A DNA stretch of 37,685 bases from Angelakisella sp. (GCA_020024515.1 JAHHTR010000007.1:1-37685); one strand, 5' to 3'; positions 23,812 through 32,634 are shown, counted from the stretch's first letter. Translations and numbers: made by a program. Notes: a model not told the origin generated them from the sequence alone.

Positions 23812-25062
23812 TTAAGCATTATTTATAATATCTTCTATTTCTATTAATCTATTATATTTTGATGTTCTGTCCGCTCTGCATGGTGCTCCAGATTTTATCT
23901 GTCCGCAACAGGTTGCAACCGCTATATCACTGATAGAATAATCATAGGTTTCGCCACTTCTGTGTGAAAGCACCACTCCATATCCTTTTTCTTGTGCAAG
24001 TTTTATTGTCTCCATAGTCTCTGTAAGTGTGCCTATTTGGTTTGGTTTTATCAGTATTGCATTTGCAATTTTACTGTCTATTCCTTTTTGTAGTCTCTTT
24101 TTGTTTGTTACGAATAAATCATCACCAACAAGCTGTATCTTTTTTCCCAATACATCAGTAAGCTCTGCCCAACCTTCCATATCTTCTTCTGAAAGTCCGT
24201 CTTCTATTGATATAATAGAATATTGCTCTGTATATGCTCTCCACATATCTATTAATTCTTGTGTTGTATATAGCTTTTTGCTCTTTGGTAAAAAATACAT
24301 TCCTTGTTCTGTCTGCCACTCACTTGTTGCGGCATCTATCGCAAACGCAATATCTTTTCCCACAATAAAGCCTGCTGATATTACAGCATCATTTATATAT
24401 CTAAGTGCATTTATATCACTTGGTAAATTTGGTGCAAAGCCACCCTCATCACCGACATTGGTACTAAGTCCTTTTAGTGACAGTATCTTTCCGAGTGTAT
24501 GATATACTTCGCTGCACCAACGAACCCCCTCTGCAATACTCTTTGCACCAATAGGCACTATCATAAATTCCTGAATATCAACATTGTTTTTTGAATGTGC
24601 ACCACCATTTAATATATTCATCATAGGTACAGGCATTTTATATTCACCGTACATACGCAAGTATTCGTAAAACTCAAATTTTTTGAATTGTGCCGCAGCC
24701 TTTGCAACAGCAAGTGATACAGAAAGTATAGCATTTGCACCCAAATTTTTTTTATTTTCTGTTCCATCAAGCTCTATCATCTTATAATCTATTTTTTGTT
24801 GTTCCAGTGCATTCATTCCGTATAAACTGTTATTTAATGTTTCATTTACATTATTAACAGCCTGCAATACACCTTTTCCACAATATCTGGTCTTGTCATT
24901 GTCTCGGAGTTCATAAGCCTCATATTTGCCTGTTGATGCACCTGATGGAACAGATGCGCAACCCACCGAACCATCTTCCAAGGTAACTTTTGTATATAGA
25001 GTGGGATTTCCTCTACTATCCAAAATTTCTATTGAATGTATTTTTTTTATACTGCTATCCAT
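23812..25062 (-). CDS. eno: Enolase, slightly divergent
   Basis: Phosphopyruvate hydratase of 416 residues, 2-phosphoglycerate to phosphoenolpyruvate in glycolysis. The catalytic and metal residues are all present. These include SGASTGKYEA (Ser of the mobile loop), NVGDEGGFAP (proton donor Glu), FAIDAATSEW, SIEDGLSEEDMEGW and LVGDDLFVTN (Mg ligands), ANAILIKPNQIGT (base Lys), LSHRSGET and GQIKSGAP (substrate Lys). Several normally invariant neighbours differ. GAPCRADRTSKYN replaces GAPSRTDR-like, NLGANAILSVSLAVA has Ser for Gly, and GGAHSKNNVD has Ser-Lys for Ala-Asp. It may be a second enolase and not the housekeeping one, but activity looks intact. AAGGAG precedes the ATG. It is a lone gene, not beside gapA-pgk-tpi-gpm. 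Confidence 0.93.
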   Translation of the reverse strand: MDSSIKKIHSIEILDSRGNPTLYTKVTLEDGSVGCASVPSGASTGKYEAYELRDNDKTRYCGKGVLQAVNNVNETLNNSLYGMNALEQQKIDYKMIELDGTENKKNLGANAILSVSLAVAKAAAQFKKFEFYEYLRMYGEYKMPVPMMNILNGGAHSKNNVDIQEFMIVPIGAKSIAEGVRWCSEVYHTLGKILSLKGLSTNVGDEGGFAPNLPSDINALRYINDAVISAGFIVGKDIAFAIDAATSEWQTEQGMYFLPKSKKLYTTQELIDMWRAYTEQYSIISIEDGLSEEDMEGWAELTDVLGKKIQLVGDDLFVTNKKRLQKGIDSKIANAILIKPNQIGTLTETMETIKLAQEKGYGVVLSHRSGETYDYSISDIAVATCCGQIKSGAPCRADRTSKYNRLIEIEDIINNA

Positions 25063-25417
25063 AATAATTCTCTCCTTTTTATGGCAATATCACATAATTA
25101 CTGATAATGGATTGTGATAAAAAATTTTTTTGTCAAGCGAAACAAAAAGAGTAGGTAATACTTATTGTATTGTCGAATATTTTTGCCAAATATAACATAA
25201 GCTCTTAATGCAAGGCGTCGTATAAATCCGTTGTTAAAAATTATGTGCTCTTACCTTAATATAAAATTTATAAAATAAATAAAATTTATTAATTTTATTA
25301 TTGTATATATAAAAAAAAATATACCTAAATTTTACATTAATTAATATAAATAAATCTGTCAATAATAATATTGCTCGTATTAAATTATGGGTAATTTCAG
25401 CAAAAGGAGAAAGTTTT
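25063..25417. other. Divergent promoter region between eno and pdaA
   Basis: A 355-bp AT-rich gap. On the minus strand a clear TTGACA -35 (around 25135-25140) faces eno, but no good -10 lies at 17 bp. No gene, riboswitch or strong hairpin is visible. The pdaA Shine-Dalgarno AAAGGAG ends the region. Confidence 0.4.
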
Positions 25418-26521
25418 ATGAAAAAATATACAAAAAAACTCTTAACTTTCATGCTTGCACTAACACTGACTTGCACAACTTTTGTCGGCTGTATGGGTGA
25501 AGATATGGACTATGCAGATGACTACAAAAACAGCAGTAGTTCACAAAGTAACTCAATAACAGAAAATAAACCGTTTTCGGAAGCACCGACAGCTCCTTCA
25601 ATCCCCTATGAACCTTATGAAGATTCATTTGATAAACCTGCCGACAAAGATGTGCCTGACAAAAATCCAGGCAATATAACAGATGGATATCCAAACAGTG
25701 AAAACAGCAGCAGCACAAGTGAAAAATACAAAGATAATATGAACCCTGTTGAACCAAAAGTAGAATCCAAAAATACAATAAGCACCGATTTTTCAGAAAT
25801 CGGTGCTTTGGACAAAAAAGAATATAACTGGGGACCCGGCGGCCCTGTCGATGATTTAAACCGTTCTTGCGGTGCAGTACAGTACAATAATAAATTTAAG
25901 GACTATGACGCTTATTTTATAGGTCAAGACAACAAAAACATATATCTTACATTTGATGAAGGATACGAATTTGGTATAACCGACGACTTTTTGGATATTC
26001 TGAAAGAAAAAAATGTTAAGGCAACATTCTTTTTGACATACGATTTTGCTAAAAGAGAACATGAACTTATCAAACGTATGATAGACGAGGGACACACACT
26101 GGGTAATCACAGTAAAACACATAAAAATTACAGTACACTGACACCTGTGCAGGTTGCGGAAGATGCAATGTTTATGCAAGATTATATAGAAGATAACTTT
26201 AACTACACAATGAAATATTTCAGATGTCCCAGTGGTAACTTTAATGAACAAACACTTGGCACACTTAAAAAACTGGGATTTAAATCTATATTTTGGAGTT
26301 TTGCGTACAAAGATTGGCTAACTGACAAACAACCTAATCCAAAAGAATCTCTTGAAAAACTCAAAAAATCACTTTGTGTGGGTAATATATATCTTTTGCA
26401 CGCCGTATCCGAAACAAACTTAAAAATATTACCTGATTTTATAGACTATGCCCGTCAAGAAGGCTATACTTTTGCAAGCCTTGATGAACTAAATTTAAAT
26501 GAAAATAAAGAAAATAAATAA
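25418..26521 (+). CDS. pdaA: PdaA-type polysaccharide deacetylase lipoprotein
   Basis: A 367-residue carbohydrate esterase 4 protein. A lipoprotein signal ends at FVGC (Cys25). Then a long Ser/Asn/Pro-rich linker runs to about residue 130, and the NodB domain fills 165-355. Motifs are YLTFDEGYE (about 176-184, catalytic Asp), GNHSKTH (metal His pair), FRCPSGNF, FWSFAYKDWL and IYLLHAVSETN near the end. The FWSxAxxDW and YLLHxVS blocks are those of PdaA, which removes N-acetyl groups from muramic acid so muramic delta-lactam can form in spore cortex. This fits the spoIIGA-sigE pair elsewhere in the window. The lipid anchor and linker are unusual compared with Bacillus PdaA. Confidence 0.85.
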   Translation: MKKYTKKLLTFMLALTLTCTTFVGCMGEDMDYADDYKNSSSSQSNSITENKPFSEAPTAPSIPYEPYEDSFDKPADKDVPDKNPGNITDGYPNSENSSSTSEKYKDNMNPVEPKVESKNTISTDFSEIGALDKKEYNWGPGGPVDDLNRSCGAVQYNNKFKDYDAYFIGQDNKNIYLTFDEGYEFGITDDFLDILKEKNVKATFFLTYDFAKREHELIKRMIDEGHTLGNHSKTHKNYSTLTPVQVAEDAMFMQDYIEDNFNYTMKYFRCPSGNFNEQTLGTLKKLGFKSIFWSFAYKDWLTDKQPNPKESLEKLKKSLCVGNIYLLHAVSETNLKILPDFIDYARQEGYTFASLDELNLNENKENK

Positions 26522-26547
26522 ATAAATTAAAACATTAATTATATAAC

Positions 26548-26589
26548 AAAATCCTTCTATGGTAAAATTAAATATCATAGAAGGATTTT
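26548..26589. terminator. Bidirectional terminator between pdaA and the miniprotein gene
   Basis: A perfect 14-bp stem AAAATCCTTCTATG/CATAGAAGGATTTT (26548-26561 with 26576-26589) has a 14-nt loop and A/T flanks on both sides. It serves the convergent pdaA and 31-codon genes. Confidence 0.85.
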
Positions 26590-26602
26590 GTTTATATTTT
26601 GT

Positions 26603-26698
26603 TTAGATAAATGCATATATAAGTGTAGACAAAACAGACAGTGTCATCAGCACCGCAAGGGTAATAGCCATAATTTTTACTGCTTTATTTCTCTTCAA
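26603..26698 (-). CDS. 31-residue membrane miniprotein, Prli42/DUF4044-like
   Basis: A short gene of 32 codons including TAA. The product is MKRNKAVKIMAITLAVLMTL followed by a hydrophobic tail ending YAFI: a basic N-terminus and one transmembrane helix. Start TTG at 26698 is nine bases after a perfect GGAGG (26712-26708). A sigma-A promoter lies 38-66 bp upstream and a terminator just downstream, so this is a complete transcription unit, not a chance frame. Length, charge pattern and the VLMxLSxLxT helix resemble Prli42 (DUF4044), the miniprotein that anchors the stressosome to the membrane in Listeria. The resemblance is from memory and short, so the function is only suggested. Confidence 0.7.
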   Translation of the reverse strand: MKRNKAVKIMAITLAVLMTLSVLSTLIYAFI

Positions 26699-26735
26699 AA
26701 TCTATAACCTCCATAACATAATTGATACATTATAA

Positions 26736-26764
26736 ATAATATAACTTAAATCATGCAAAGTCAA
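26736..26764 (-). promoter_or_regulatory. Sigma-A promoter of the miniprotein gene
   Basis: On the minus strand TTGACT (26764-26759), 17 bp, TATTAT (26741-26736): two mismatches from consensus. The predicted leader is about 30 nt, just enough for the GGAGG. Confidence 0.75.
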
Positions 26765-26769
26765 TAATA

Positions 26770-26821
26770 AAAACAAAAATTTAAAACAAAACTGGCTTCA
26801 TCAAAAAAATGAAGTCAGTTT
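26770..26821 (-). terminator. Intrinsic terminator after guaB
   Basis: Arms 26788-26801 and 26809-26821 form a 13-bp stem with one G-U pair, followed on the minus strand by a T-rich tail (TTTGTTTTAAATTTTTG). It begins 18 bp past the guaB stop. Confidence 0.8.
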
Positions 26822-26839
26822 GTCTTTTAATACTATATA

Positions 26840-28321
26840 TTAAACTTGTACTTGCGCTGAATAGTTAGGAGCTTCCTTAGTAATATATATATCATGTGGG
26901 TGGCTCTCTTTTAGTCCTGCACCTGTAATTTTTACAAATTGTGCTTTTTCGTGTAAATCTTTGATTGTTTGGCAACCACAGTAACCCATACCTGCACGTA
27001 CACCGCCCATTAGTTGATATACTGTTTCTGCAACATAGCCTTTGAATGGAACACGTCCTTCAACACCTTCCGGAACAAGCTTCTTGCTGTTTTCTTGGAA
27101 GTAACGATCTTTACTGCCTTTACCCATTGATGTAAGACTACCCATACCACGATATACTTTGAATTGTCTACCTTGGAATATTTCTGTTTCACCGGGTGAT
27201 TCCTCACAACCTGCAAGTATTGAACCAAGCATAACAGTATTTGCACCTGCTGCAAGAGCTTTTACTATATCACCTGAGTATTTGATACCGCCGTCGGCAA
27301 TAACAGGAATACCGTATTTTGCCGCTGTGCAAGCTGCATTATATACTGCTGAAATTTGTGGAACACCAACACCTGCAACCACACGTGTTGTACAAATAGA
27401 ACCCGGACCTATACCTACTTTTACGCAGTCTGCACCTGCTTTTATTAGATCTTCTGTTGCTTCTGCTGTTGCAACGTTACCAGCTATTAGGGCAATATCA
27501 GGATACATTGATTTAACCATCTTAACAGCTTTTAATATACCTTCGCTATGTCCGTGCGCACTGTCAAGAACCAAAACGTCAGCTTGTGCCTTTACAAGTG
27601 CTTCTACACGTTCTTCTAAATCTTTTGATACACCAATAGCTGCTGCACATAGCAGTCTGTCACTACTGTCACGAGCTGTATTTGGATATTGCAAAGCTTT
27701 CTCTATATCTTTAATTGTGATTAGTCCTGTAAGTTTTCCTTCACTATCTATAAGAGGTAGTTTTTCTACTTTGTGTCTTAACAAAATAGCTTTTGCTTCA
27801 TCAAGTACAGTACTGGCAGGTGCTGTGATAAGCTTTTCTTTTGTCATAACTTCTTTGATTTTAACATTGTAGTCAGACATAAATTTAAGGTCGCGGTTTG
27901 TGATAATACCTACAAGCTTGCCATCTTCTTCACATATCGGCACACCTGAAATTTTGTAGCGTCCCATTAGTTCATCGGCATCTGTAACAAGATGATTGGG
28001 AGACAAAAAGAAGGGGTTTGTTATAACACCATTTTCTGAACGTTTTACTTTATCTACTTCGCTAACTTGTTCTTCAATAGACATATTTTTGTGGATAACA
28101 CCTATACCACCCTCACGAGCGATAGCAATAGCCATTTTACTTTCTGTTACTGTATCCATAGCGGCAGTCATAACAGGTCTGTTGAGCTTTATGTCACGAG
28201 CCAAAGTCGTTGAAAGGTCAACTTGGTTTGGTAATACGTCACTTTTGGCTGGAATTAATAAAACATCATCAAATGTTAATGCTTCCGGTAGAAATTTTGT
28301 ACTGTAATTGGTATTAAGCAT
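26840..28321 (-). CDS. guaB: Inosine-5'-monophosphate dehydrogenase
   Basis: A 493-residue IMPDH, converting IMP to XMP with NAD in guanine nucleotide synthesis. The (beta/alpha)8 barrel begins ALTFDDVLLIPA. Two CBS domains are inserted at about 95-215. The catalytic loop is GIGPGSICTTR with the nucleophile Cys at about 310. The phosphate site includes DGGIKYSGDIVKALAAGAN, and the mobile flap has GMGSLTSMGKGSKDRYFQ with the Arg-Tyr pair. I start at the ATG preceded by AAGGAG at six bases; the 16 residues upstream in frame are leader translation. It is a single gene with its own consensus promoter, a long leader with a candidate attenuator, and a terminator. Confidence 0.96.
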   Translation of the reverse strand: MLNTNYSTKFLPEALTFDDVLLIPAKSDVLPNQVDLSTTLARDIKLNRPVMTAAMDTVTESKMAIAIAREGGIGVIHKNMSIEEQVSEVDKVKRSENGVITNPFFLSPNHLVTDADELMGRYKISGVPICEEDGKLVGIITNRDLKFMSDYNVKIKEVMTKEKLITAPASTVLDEAKAILLRHKVEKLPLIDSEGKLTGLITIKDIEKALQYPNTARDSSDRLLCAAAIGVSKDLEERVEALVKAQADVLVLDSAHGHSEGILKAVKMVKSMYPDIALIAGNVATAEATEDLIKAGADCVKVGIGPGSICTTRVVAGVGVPQISAVYNAACTAAKYGIPVIADGGIKYSGDIVKALAAGANTVMLGSILAGCEESPGETEIFQGRQFKVYRGMGSLTSMGKGSKDRYFQENSKKLVPEGVEGRVPFKGYVAETVYQLMGGVRAGMGYCGCQTIKDLHEKAQFVKITGAGLKESHPHDIYITKEAPNYSAQVQV

Positions 28322-28372
28322 ATTAAACTCCTTATCTTTTATTATAAAACTAGTAGCAATTTTATACAATGT

Positions 28373-28422
28373 TAAAAAAATAGTTTAAATAAAGTATTCC
28401 AAAAAAATAACCTTATTTAAAC
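28373..28422 (-). promoter_or_regulatory. Candidate attenuator hairpin in the guaB leader
   Basis: On the minus strand GTTTAAATAA (28422-28413) pairs perfectly with TTATTTAAAC (28392-28383) and is followed by TATTTTTTTAA. The hairpin lies between the guaB promoter and start codon, about 50 nt before the ATG, so it could terminate the leader. The stem is almost all A-U. I recognise no known aptamer in the about 85 nt before it. Confidence 0.45.
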
Positions 28423-28512
28423 AAAGCTAACAGAGAAGATATTTTACCCTCACCATTTATAAACAATTTTTAACATATATAAAATGATTACTGTGATATT
28501 AATATTTGTATT

Positions 28513-28541
28513 ATTATACTACCTTTGATATATACTGTCAA
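28513..28541 (-). promoter_or_regulatory. Consensus sigma-A promoter of guaB
   Basis: On the minus strand TTGACA (28541-28536), 17 bp, TATAAT (28518-28513), an exact consensus match. The predicted leader to guaB is about 185 nt. The rest of the 28322-28640 gap is leader and AT-rich spacer. Confidence 0.88.
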
Positions 28542-28640
28542 TAATGATAGTATTATAAAAATTTTAAATAAAAAACATCATAAGTTGTCTAATTTTAATA
28601 ATAATTGATATATCTTTAAAAATAATTTGATTTTTGCATA

Positions 28641-28686
28641 AAAATTACAGCCTCCACTTAAAAAAATTAAAGGAGGCTGTAATTTT
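28641..28686 (-). terminator. Terminator of the V-type ATPase operon
   Basis: A perfect 15-bp stem AAAATTACAGCCTCC/GGAGGCTGTAATTTT (28641-28655 with 28672-28686) with a 16-nt loop starts 3 bp past the ntpD stop. The stem ends in TTTT and a further T follows on the minus strand. Confidence 0.85.
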
Positions 28687-28688
28687 AT

Positions 28689-29390
28689 TTATAAATTCTC
28701 TTTTTCATTTATATATGGGTCATTTCGAAGCATTTCTATTTCTTCAAAAATCTCATCTATATTTTCATTTTCTTCCTCAGCATTTTTCTTTGCCTTGATA
28801 ACTTTCAGTCTTGCAAATTCTTCTCTCTCTTTTTCTTCCAAAGATTCCGTAATACTTTTTGCAGCTGCCTCAAAATTAGGAATAATTATATTTTTAAGTG
28901 CATTTGCCCGTCCCTGTGTTTTCTTTATTGCATCAGCAAGTCTATAAACACTGTTTTCAACTTCCGCAAGCTGTACTGTCAAAACTTTTACCTTGTGAAA
29001 AGATAGATATGCAATATCAAGCTGTGAATTTGTGCCAGCAAAACCATAAGTAATTTTGTATTCTTCAACATCATCAATACTTACTATCGGCAGCTCTACA
29101 CCCATTACACTGCGATAGTGCACATGTAGTGACTCTTCAACAGGTGTTGTATTCGCTATCTCTTGCAAAATACCCAGTGTTACATTGGCACGTTGCAGAG
29201 CAAAGTATGCTCTGCCATAGGTTCCGGAAATTTCGGAACGAAGTGCTTTCGCTGTATCTACAAGAGACATCATTTCACGAATTAATATATTCCTTTTTTT
29301 ATCCAGCAATTCAAAACCCATTTTTGCAAGTTCAAGAGATTTTTTTATGTTCATCAAATTACCCTTGGTAGGCACTTGGTTTACAATCAT
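28689..29390 (-). CDS. ntpD: V-type ATPase subunit D (central stalk)
   Basis: A 233-residue subunit D, the rotor shaft inside the A3B3 head of the V1 part. The family start is clear in VNQVPTKGNLMNIKKSLELA, and the long N- and C-terminal coiled-coil helices are visible, with KKTQGRANALKNIIIPNFEA (about 160-179) in the second. The C-terminus has an acidic Glu/Asn-rich tail (EEENENIDEIFEEIE) somewhat longer than usual. It is last in the operon, 30 bp after ntpB, with a strong terminator following. Confidence 0.95.
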   Translation of the reverse strand: MIVNQVPTKGNLMNIKKSLELAKMGFELLDKKRNILIREMMSLVDTAKALRSEISGTYGRAYFALQRANVTLGILQEIANTTPVEESLHVHYRSVMGVELPIVSIDDVEEYKITYGFAGTNSQLDIAYLSFHKVKVLTVQLAEVENSVYRLADAIKKTQGRANALKNIIIPNFEAAAKSITESLEEKEREEFARLKVIKAKKNAEEENENIDEIFEEIEMLRNDPYINEKENL

Positions 29391-29420
29391 AGTATTACCT
29401 CCGATACATTACAGAAATTA

Positions 29421-30830
29421 TTATACCTTATATTTCTTTGCATTTTCAGGTTTCAAATATTTTTCTATAAGTTTATCATCAAGTCTATCCAGTTCTTCTA
29501 CCGGTAGAAGTCCCAATAAATCCCAACCTAAGTTTAGTGTTTGTTCGATAGTTCTTTCTTCATCAAATTTTTGATTAATAAAGTACTTTTCAAAACTTTT
29601 ACCAAACTGCAAGAATTTTTTATCTATTGGTGATAGTTCATCTTCACCGATAACTGATGCAAGGCTTCTCGCATCTTGTACACGTGCATATGCCGCAAAC
29701 AGCTGATTTGCAAGTGCGGAGTGGTCATCACGTGTATATTTTTCACCTATACCATCTTTCATCAAACGGCTAAGTGAAGGAAGTATTGATACAGGTGGAT
29801 ATGTTCCTGTAACGTCTAGGTTACGGTCAAGAACGATTTGTCCCTCTGTAATATATCCTGTAAGGTCAGGTACAGGGTGAGTAATATCATCATTAGGCAT
29901 AGTAAGAATAGGAATTTGTGTAACTGAACCCTTCTTACCATTTATGATACCTGCTCTTTCGTATAGTGAAGCAAGGTCGGAGTATAGATATCCCGGGAAA
30001 CCTTTTCTTCCCGGAATTTCACCTTTTGATGAGGAAAACTCACGAAGTGCCTCTGAATAAGAAGTCATATCTGTTAGTATAACTAGTACGTGCATACCAC
30101 ATTCAAATGCAAGGTATTCAGCAGCTGTCAAAGCACATCTAGGTGTCAAAATTCTTTCGATAATTGGGTCATTTGATAGGTTTAGGAACATGGCAACGTT
30201 CTTTAAAACACCGCTCTCTTCAAACGATTTTTTAAAGTAATCGGCAACGTCGTTTTTTACACCCATTGCACCGAAAACAACACAGAATTTCTCGTCTGTT
30301 TCGTTTTGATCATCACTTGTTATTTTTGATTGACGAACAAGCTGTACAGCAAGTTTATTGTGGCTCATACCCGAGCCTGAGAAAATAGGCAACTTTTGAC
30401 CACGGATAAGTGTCATAAGTGCATCTATTGATGAAATTCCTGTACGTATATAGTTACGTGGGTAAGTTCTTGAAACAGGATTTATCGGTTTACCGTTAAT
30501 ATCTGCTGATGTTTCGGCAAATATTTCACCCAATCCGTCAATCGGCTTACCGCTACCGTTCATTACACGTCCCAATATTTCTTTTGATAGAGAAAGCTCC
30601 ATTGGGTGACCTGTTACACTAGTTCTTGTGTTTGTAAGTGAAAGTCCGCGTGTACCTTCAAAAACCTGTATAACTGCCTTGTCACCTTCCAACATAACTA
30701 CTCTGCCGTCACGTTTTGTTCCATCTTCGAGTTCCAGTTCCACCATTTCTTCAAAACTGACATCGGAGACTTTATCAAGAACAACAATAGGGCCGTTAAT
30801 TTCTTTTAGACCAACAAATTGTACACTCAT
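29421..30830 (-). CDS. ntpB: V-type ATPase subunit B (non-catalytic)
   Basis: A 469-residue subunit B that alternates with A in the V1 hexamer. It lacks a Walker A lysine motif: the equivalent segment reads LPIFSGSGMSHNKLAVQLVR, as expected for the non-catalytic subunit. Other landmarks are RTYPRNYIRTGISSIDALMT, VVFGAMGVKNDVADYFKKSF and the C-terminal NLGWDLLGLLP. It follows ntpA by 3 bp, suggesting coupled translation to balance the 3:3 A/B ratio. Confidence 0.97.
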   Translation of the reverse strand: MSVQFVGLKEINGPIVVLDKVSDVSFEEMVELELEDGTKRDGRVVMLEGDKAVIQVFEGTRGLSLTNTRTSVTGHPMELSLSKEILGRVMNGSGKPIDGLGEIFAETSADINGKPINPVSRTYPRNYIRTGISSIDALMTLIRGQKLPIFSGSGMSHNKLAVQLVRQSKITSDDQNETDEKFCVVFGAMGVKNDVADYFKKSFEESGVLKNVAMFLNLSNDPIIERILTPRCALTAAEYLAFECGMHVLVILTDMTSYSEALREFSSSKGEIPGRKGFPGYLYSDLASLYERAGIINGKKGSVTQIPILTMPNDDITHPVPDLTGYITEGQIVLDRNLDVTGTYPPVSILPSLSRLMKDGIGEKYTRDDHSALANQLFAAYARVQDARSLASVIGEDELSPIDKKFLQFGKSFEKYFINQKFDEERTIEQTLNLGWDLLGLLPVEELDRLDDKLIEKYLKPENAKKYKV

Positions 30831-30833
30831 TAC

Positions 30834-32612
30834 TTATATCTCCTTTTCTTTTTGTTTTGGAATGTGAACTTTTGCAAGTTCAAGCTCTATATCTGTCTTG
30901 TACTCATCAAACATTTCAAGTTTGTCATTTGGTATTGAATATTTAACTTTTACTACTTTTTCAAATACACCTGTTTGCATAACTTCTGCGATAGGTACGT
31001 CCATTGATATTAGTTTTGTTGCTTTTTCGTACAAGAAAAGGATTAAATCCATCATTTTGTATTGCTTTTCAAGTGATACATAGGTATCATCGGAATGGAA
31101 AGCATTTTGTTGCAAAAATCCTACACGAATTACACGGCTTATTTCAATAACCAATTTTTGGTCATCGGGTAAAACATCAGAACCAATTAGTTTAACGATT
31201 TCCATAAGTTTTTCTTCTTCGTGAAGAATATTTACTATTTGTTGACGTTTTAATATAAACTTAGTGTCAACATTTTCTTTATACCAACTACGCAAATCAT
31301 CAATATATTCACTGTAACTGTTTGTCCAGTTGATAGCAGGATAGTGTCTTGCATAAGCAAGAGATTTATCGAGTGCCCAGAAACATCTAACAAAACGTTT
31401 TGTATTTTCTGTTACAGGCTCGGAGAAGTCTGAACCTTGTGGAGAAACCGCACCGATAATTGATATACTACCCTCTCTGTCATTAAGGGTTTTTGTGTAA
31501 CCAGCACGTTCATAGAACTCTGACAAACGTGATGGCAAGTATGCAGGATAACCTTCCTCGGCAGGCATTTCTTCCAAACGTCCTGAAATTTCACGAAGTG
31601 CCTCTGCCCAACGTGATGTACTGTCTGCCATCATTGCAACATGGTAACCCATATCACGATAGTACTCAGCAAGAGTAATACCTGTGTATATAGATGCCTC
31701 ACGGGCAGCAACCGGCATATTTGATGTATTTGCAATAAGCACTGTTCTGTCCGTCAAAGGTCTGTTTGTTTTAGGGTCAATAAGTTCCGAGAATTCTTCC
31801 AAAACCTGTGTCATTTCGTTACCACGCTCACCGCAACCGATGTATACTATTATGTCAGCATCACACCATTTTGCAAGTTGGTGCTGTGTCATTGTCTTAC
31901 CTGTACCGAAACCACCGGGAATAGCAGCTGTACCACCTTTTGCTATTGGGAAAAGAGTATCTATTACACGTTGACCTGTGATAAGTGGTCTTGTGATAGG
32001 CATTCTTTCTTTGATAGGTCTTGCATTACGTATAGGCCATTTGTGGCAAAGAGTAAGATTGTGTTCTTTACCATTTTCATCTTTTATTTTTACTATACAT
32101 TCGTTTATTGTATATTCACCGTTTGGCGCTACCCATACTACCGTACCACTCATTGATGGTGGTACTATCATTCTGTGTTCAATTACAGGTGTTTCGGGGC
32201 ATCTTGCGTATATATCGCCAGCTTTTAAAATATCGCCACATTTAACATCTACTGTAACTGCCCATTTTTTTGTATCGTCTATTGAAGATACATTAAGTCC
32301 GTCACCGATAAACGCACCTGTTAGGTTCTCTAAAAATTTCAGTGGTCTTTGTATACCATCAAATATATTTGATATGATACCAGGGCCCAGTGTTACTGAT
32401 ATAGGATTATGAGTAGATTCCACCGGCTCACCTACTTTTAGGCCAGTTGTAGACTCATAAACCTGTATAGTGGTAAATTTTGATGAAATAGAAATAATTT
32501 CACCAATAAGTCTTTTATTACCCACATAAACCATTTCCTGCATCATAAAGTCTTTGGAATTTTTGACTTTTACAACAGGACCGTTTATGGAATAAATTAC
32601 ATTTTCACTCAC
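30834..32612 (-). CDS. ntpA: V-type ATPase subunit A (catalytic)
   Basis: A 592-residue catalytic subunit. The Walker A is PGGFGTGKTM (catalytic Lys about 239; most homologues read GPFGSGKT). It also has GERGNEMTQVLEEF, MADSTSRWAEALREISGRLE with the Walker B-side residues, and YPAYLPSRLSEFYERAGY. The bulge domain typical of A subunits lies at about 105-195. I start at the GTG at 32612, which has GGAGG seven bases upstream; the longer reading to 32657 is out of keeping with the family. Upstream is a 13-bp hairpin and a short frame that duplicates the first codons (see other entries). Confidence 0.96.
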   Translation of the reverse strand: MSENVIYSINGPVVKVKNSKDFMMQEMVYVGNKRLIGEIISISSKFTTIQVYESTTGLKVGEPVESTHNPISVTLGPGIISNIFDGIQRPLKFLENLTGAFIGDGLNVSSIDDTKKWAVTVDVKCGDILKAGDIYARCPETPVIEHRMIVPPSMSGTVVWVAPNGEYTINECIVKIKDENGKEHNLTLCHKWPIRNARPIKERMPITRPLITGQRVIDTLFPIAKGGTAAIPGGFGTGKTMTQHQLAKWCDADIIVYIGCGERGNEMTQVLEEFSELIDPKTNRPLTDRTVLIANTSNMPVAAREASIYTGITLAEYYRDMGYHVAMMADSTSRWAEALREISGRLEEMPAEEGYPAYLPSRLSEFYERAGYTKTLNDREGSISIIGAVSPQGSDFSEPVTENTKRFVRCFWALDKSLAYARHYPAINWTNSYSEYIDDLRSWYKENVDTKFILKRQQIVNILHEEEKLMEIVKLIGSDVLPDDQKLVIEISRVIRVGFLQQNAFHSDDTYVSLEKQYKMMDLILFLYEKATKLISMDVPIAEVMQTGVFEKVVKVKYSIPNDKLEMFDEYKTDIELELAKVHIPKQKEKEI

Positions 32613-32634
32613 TGTTTCGCCTCCATTATATTCG

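Noticed and set aside
970..25235. 15-mer TATAAATCCGTTGTT found near both 970 and 25221
   Set aside because: Two copies of a 15-mer in 37 kb of AT-rich sequence are within chance expectation, and no longer similarity surrounds them.
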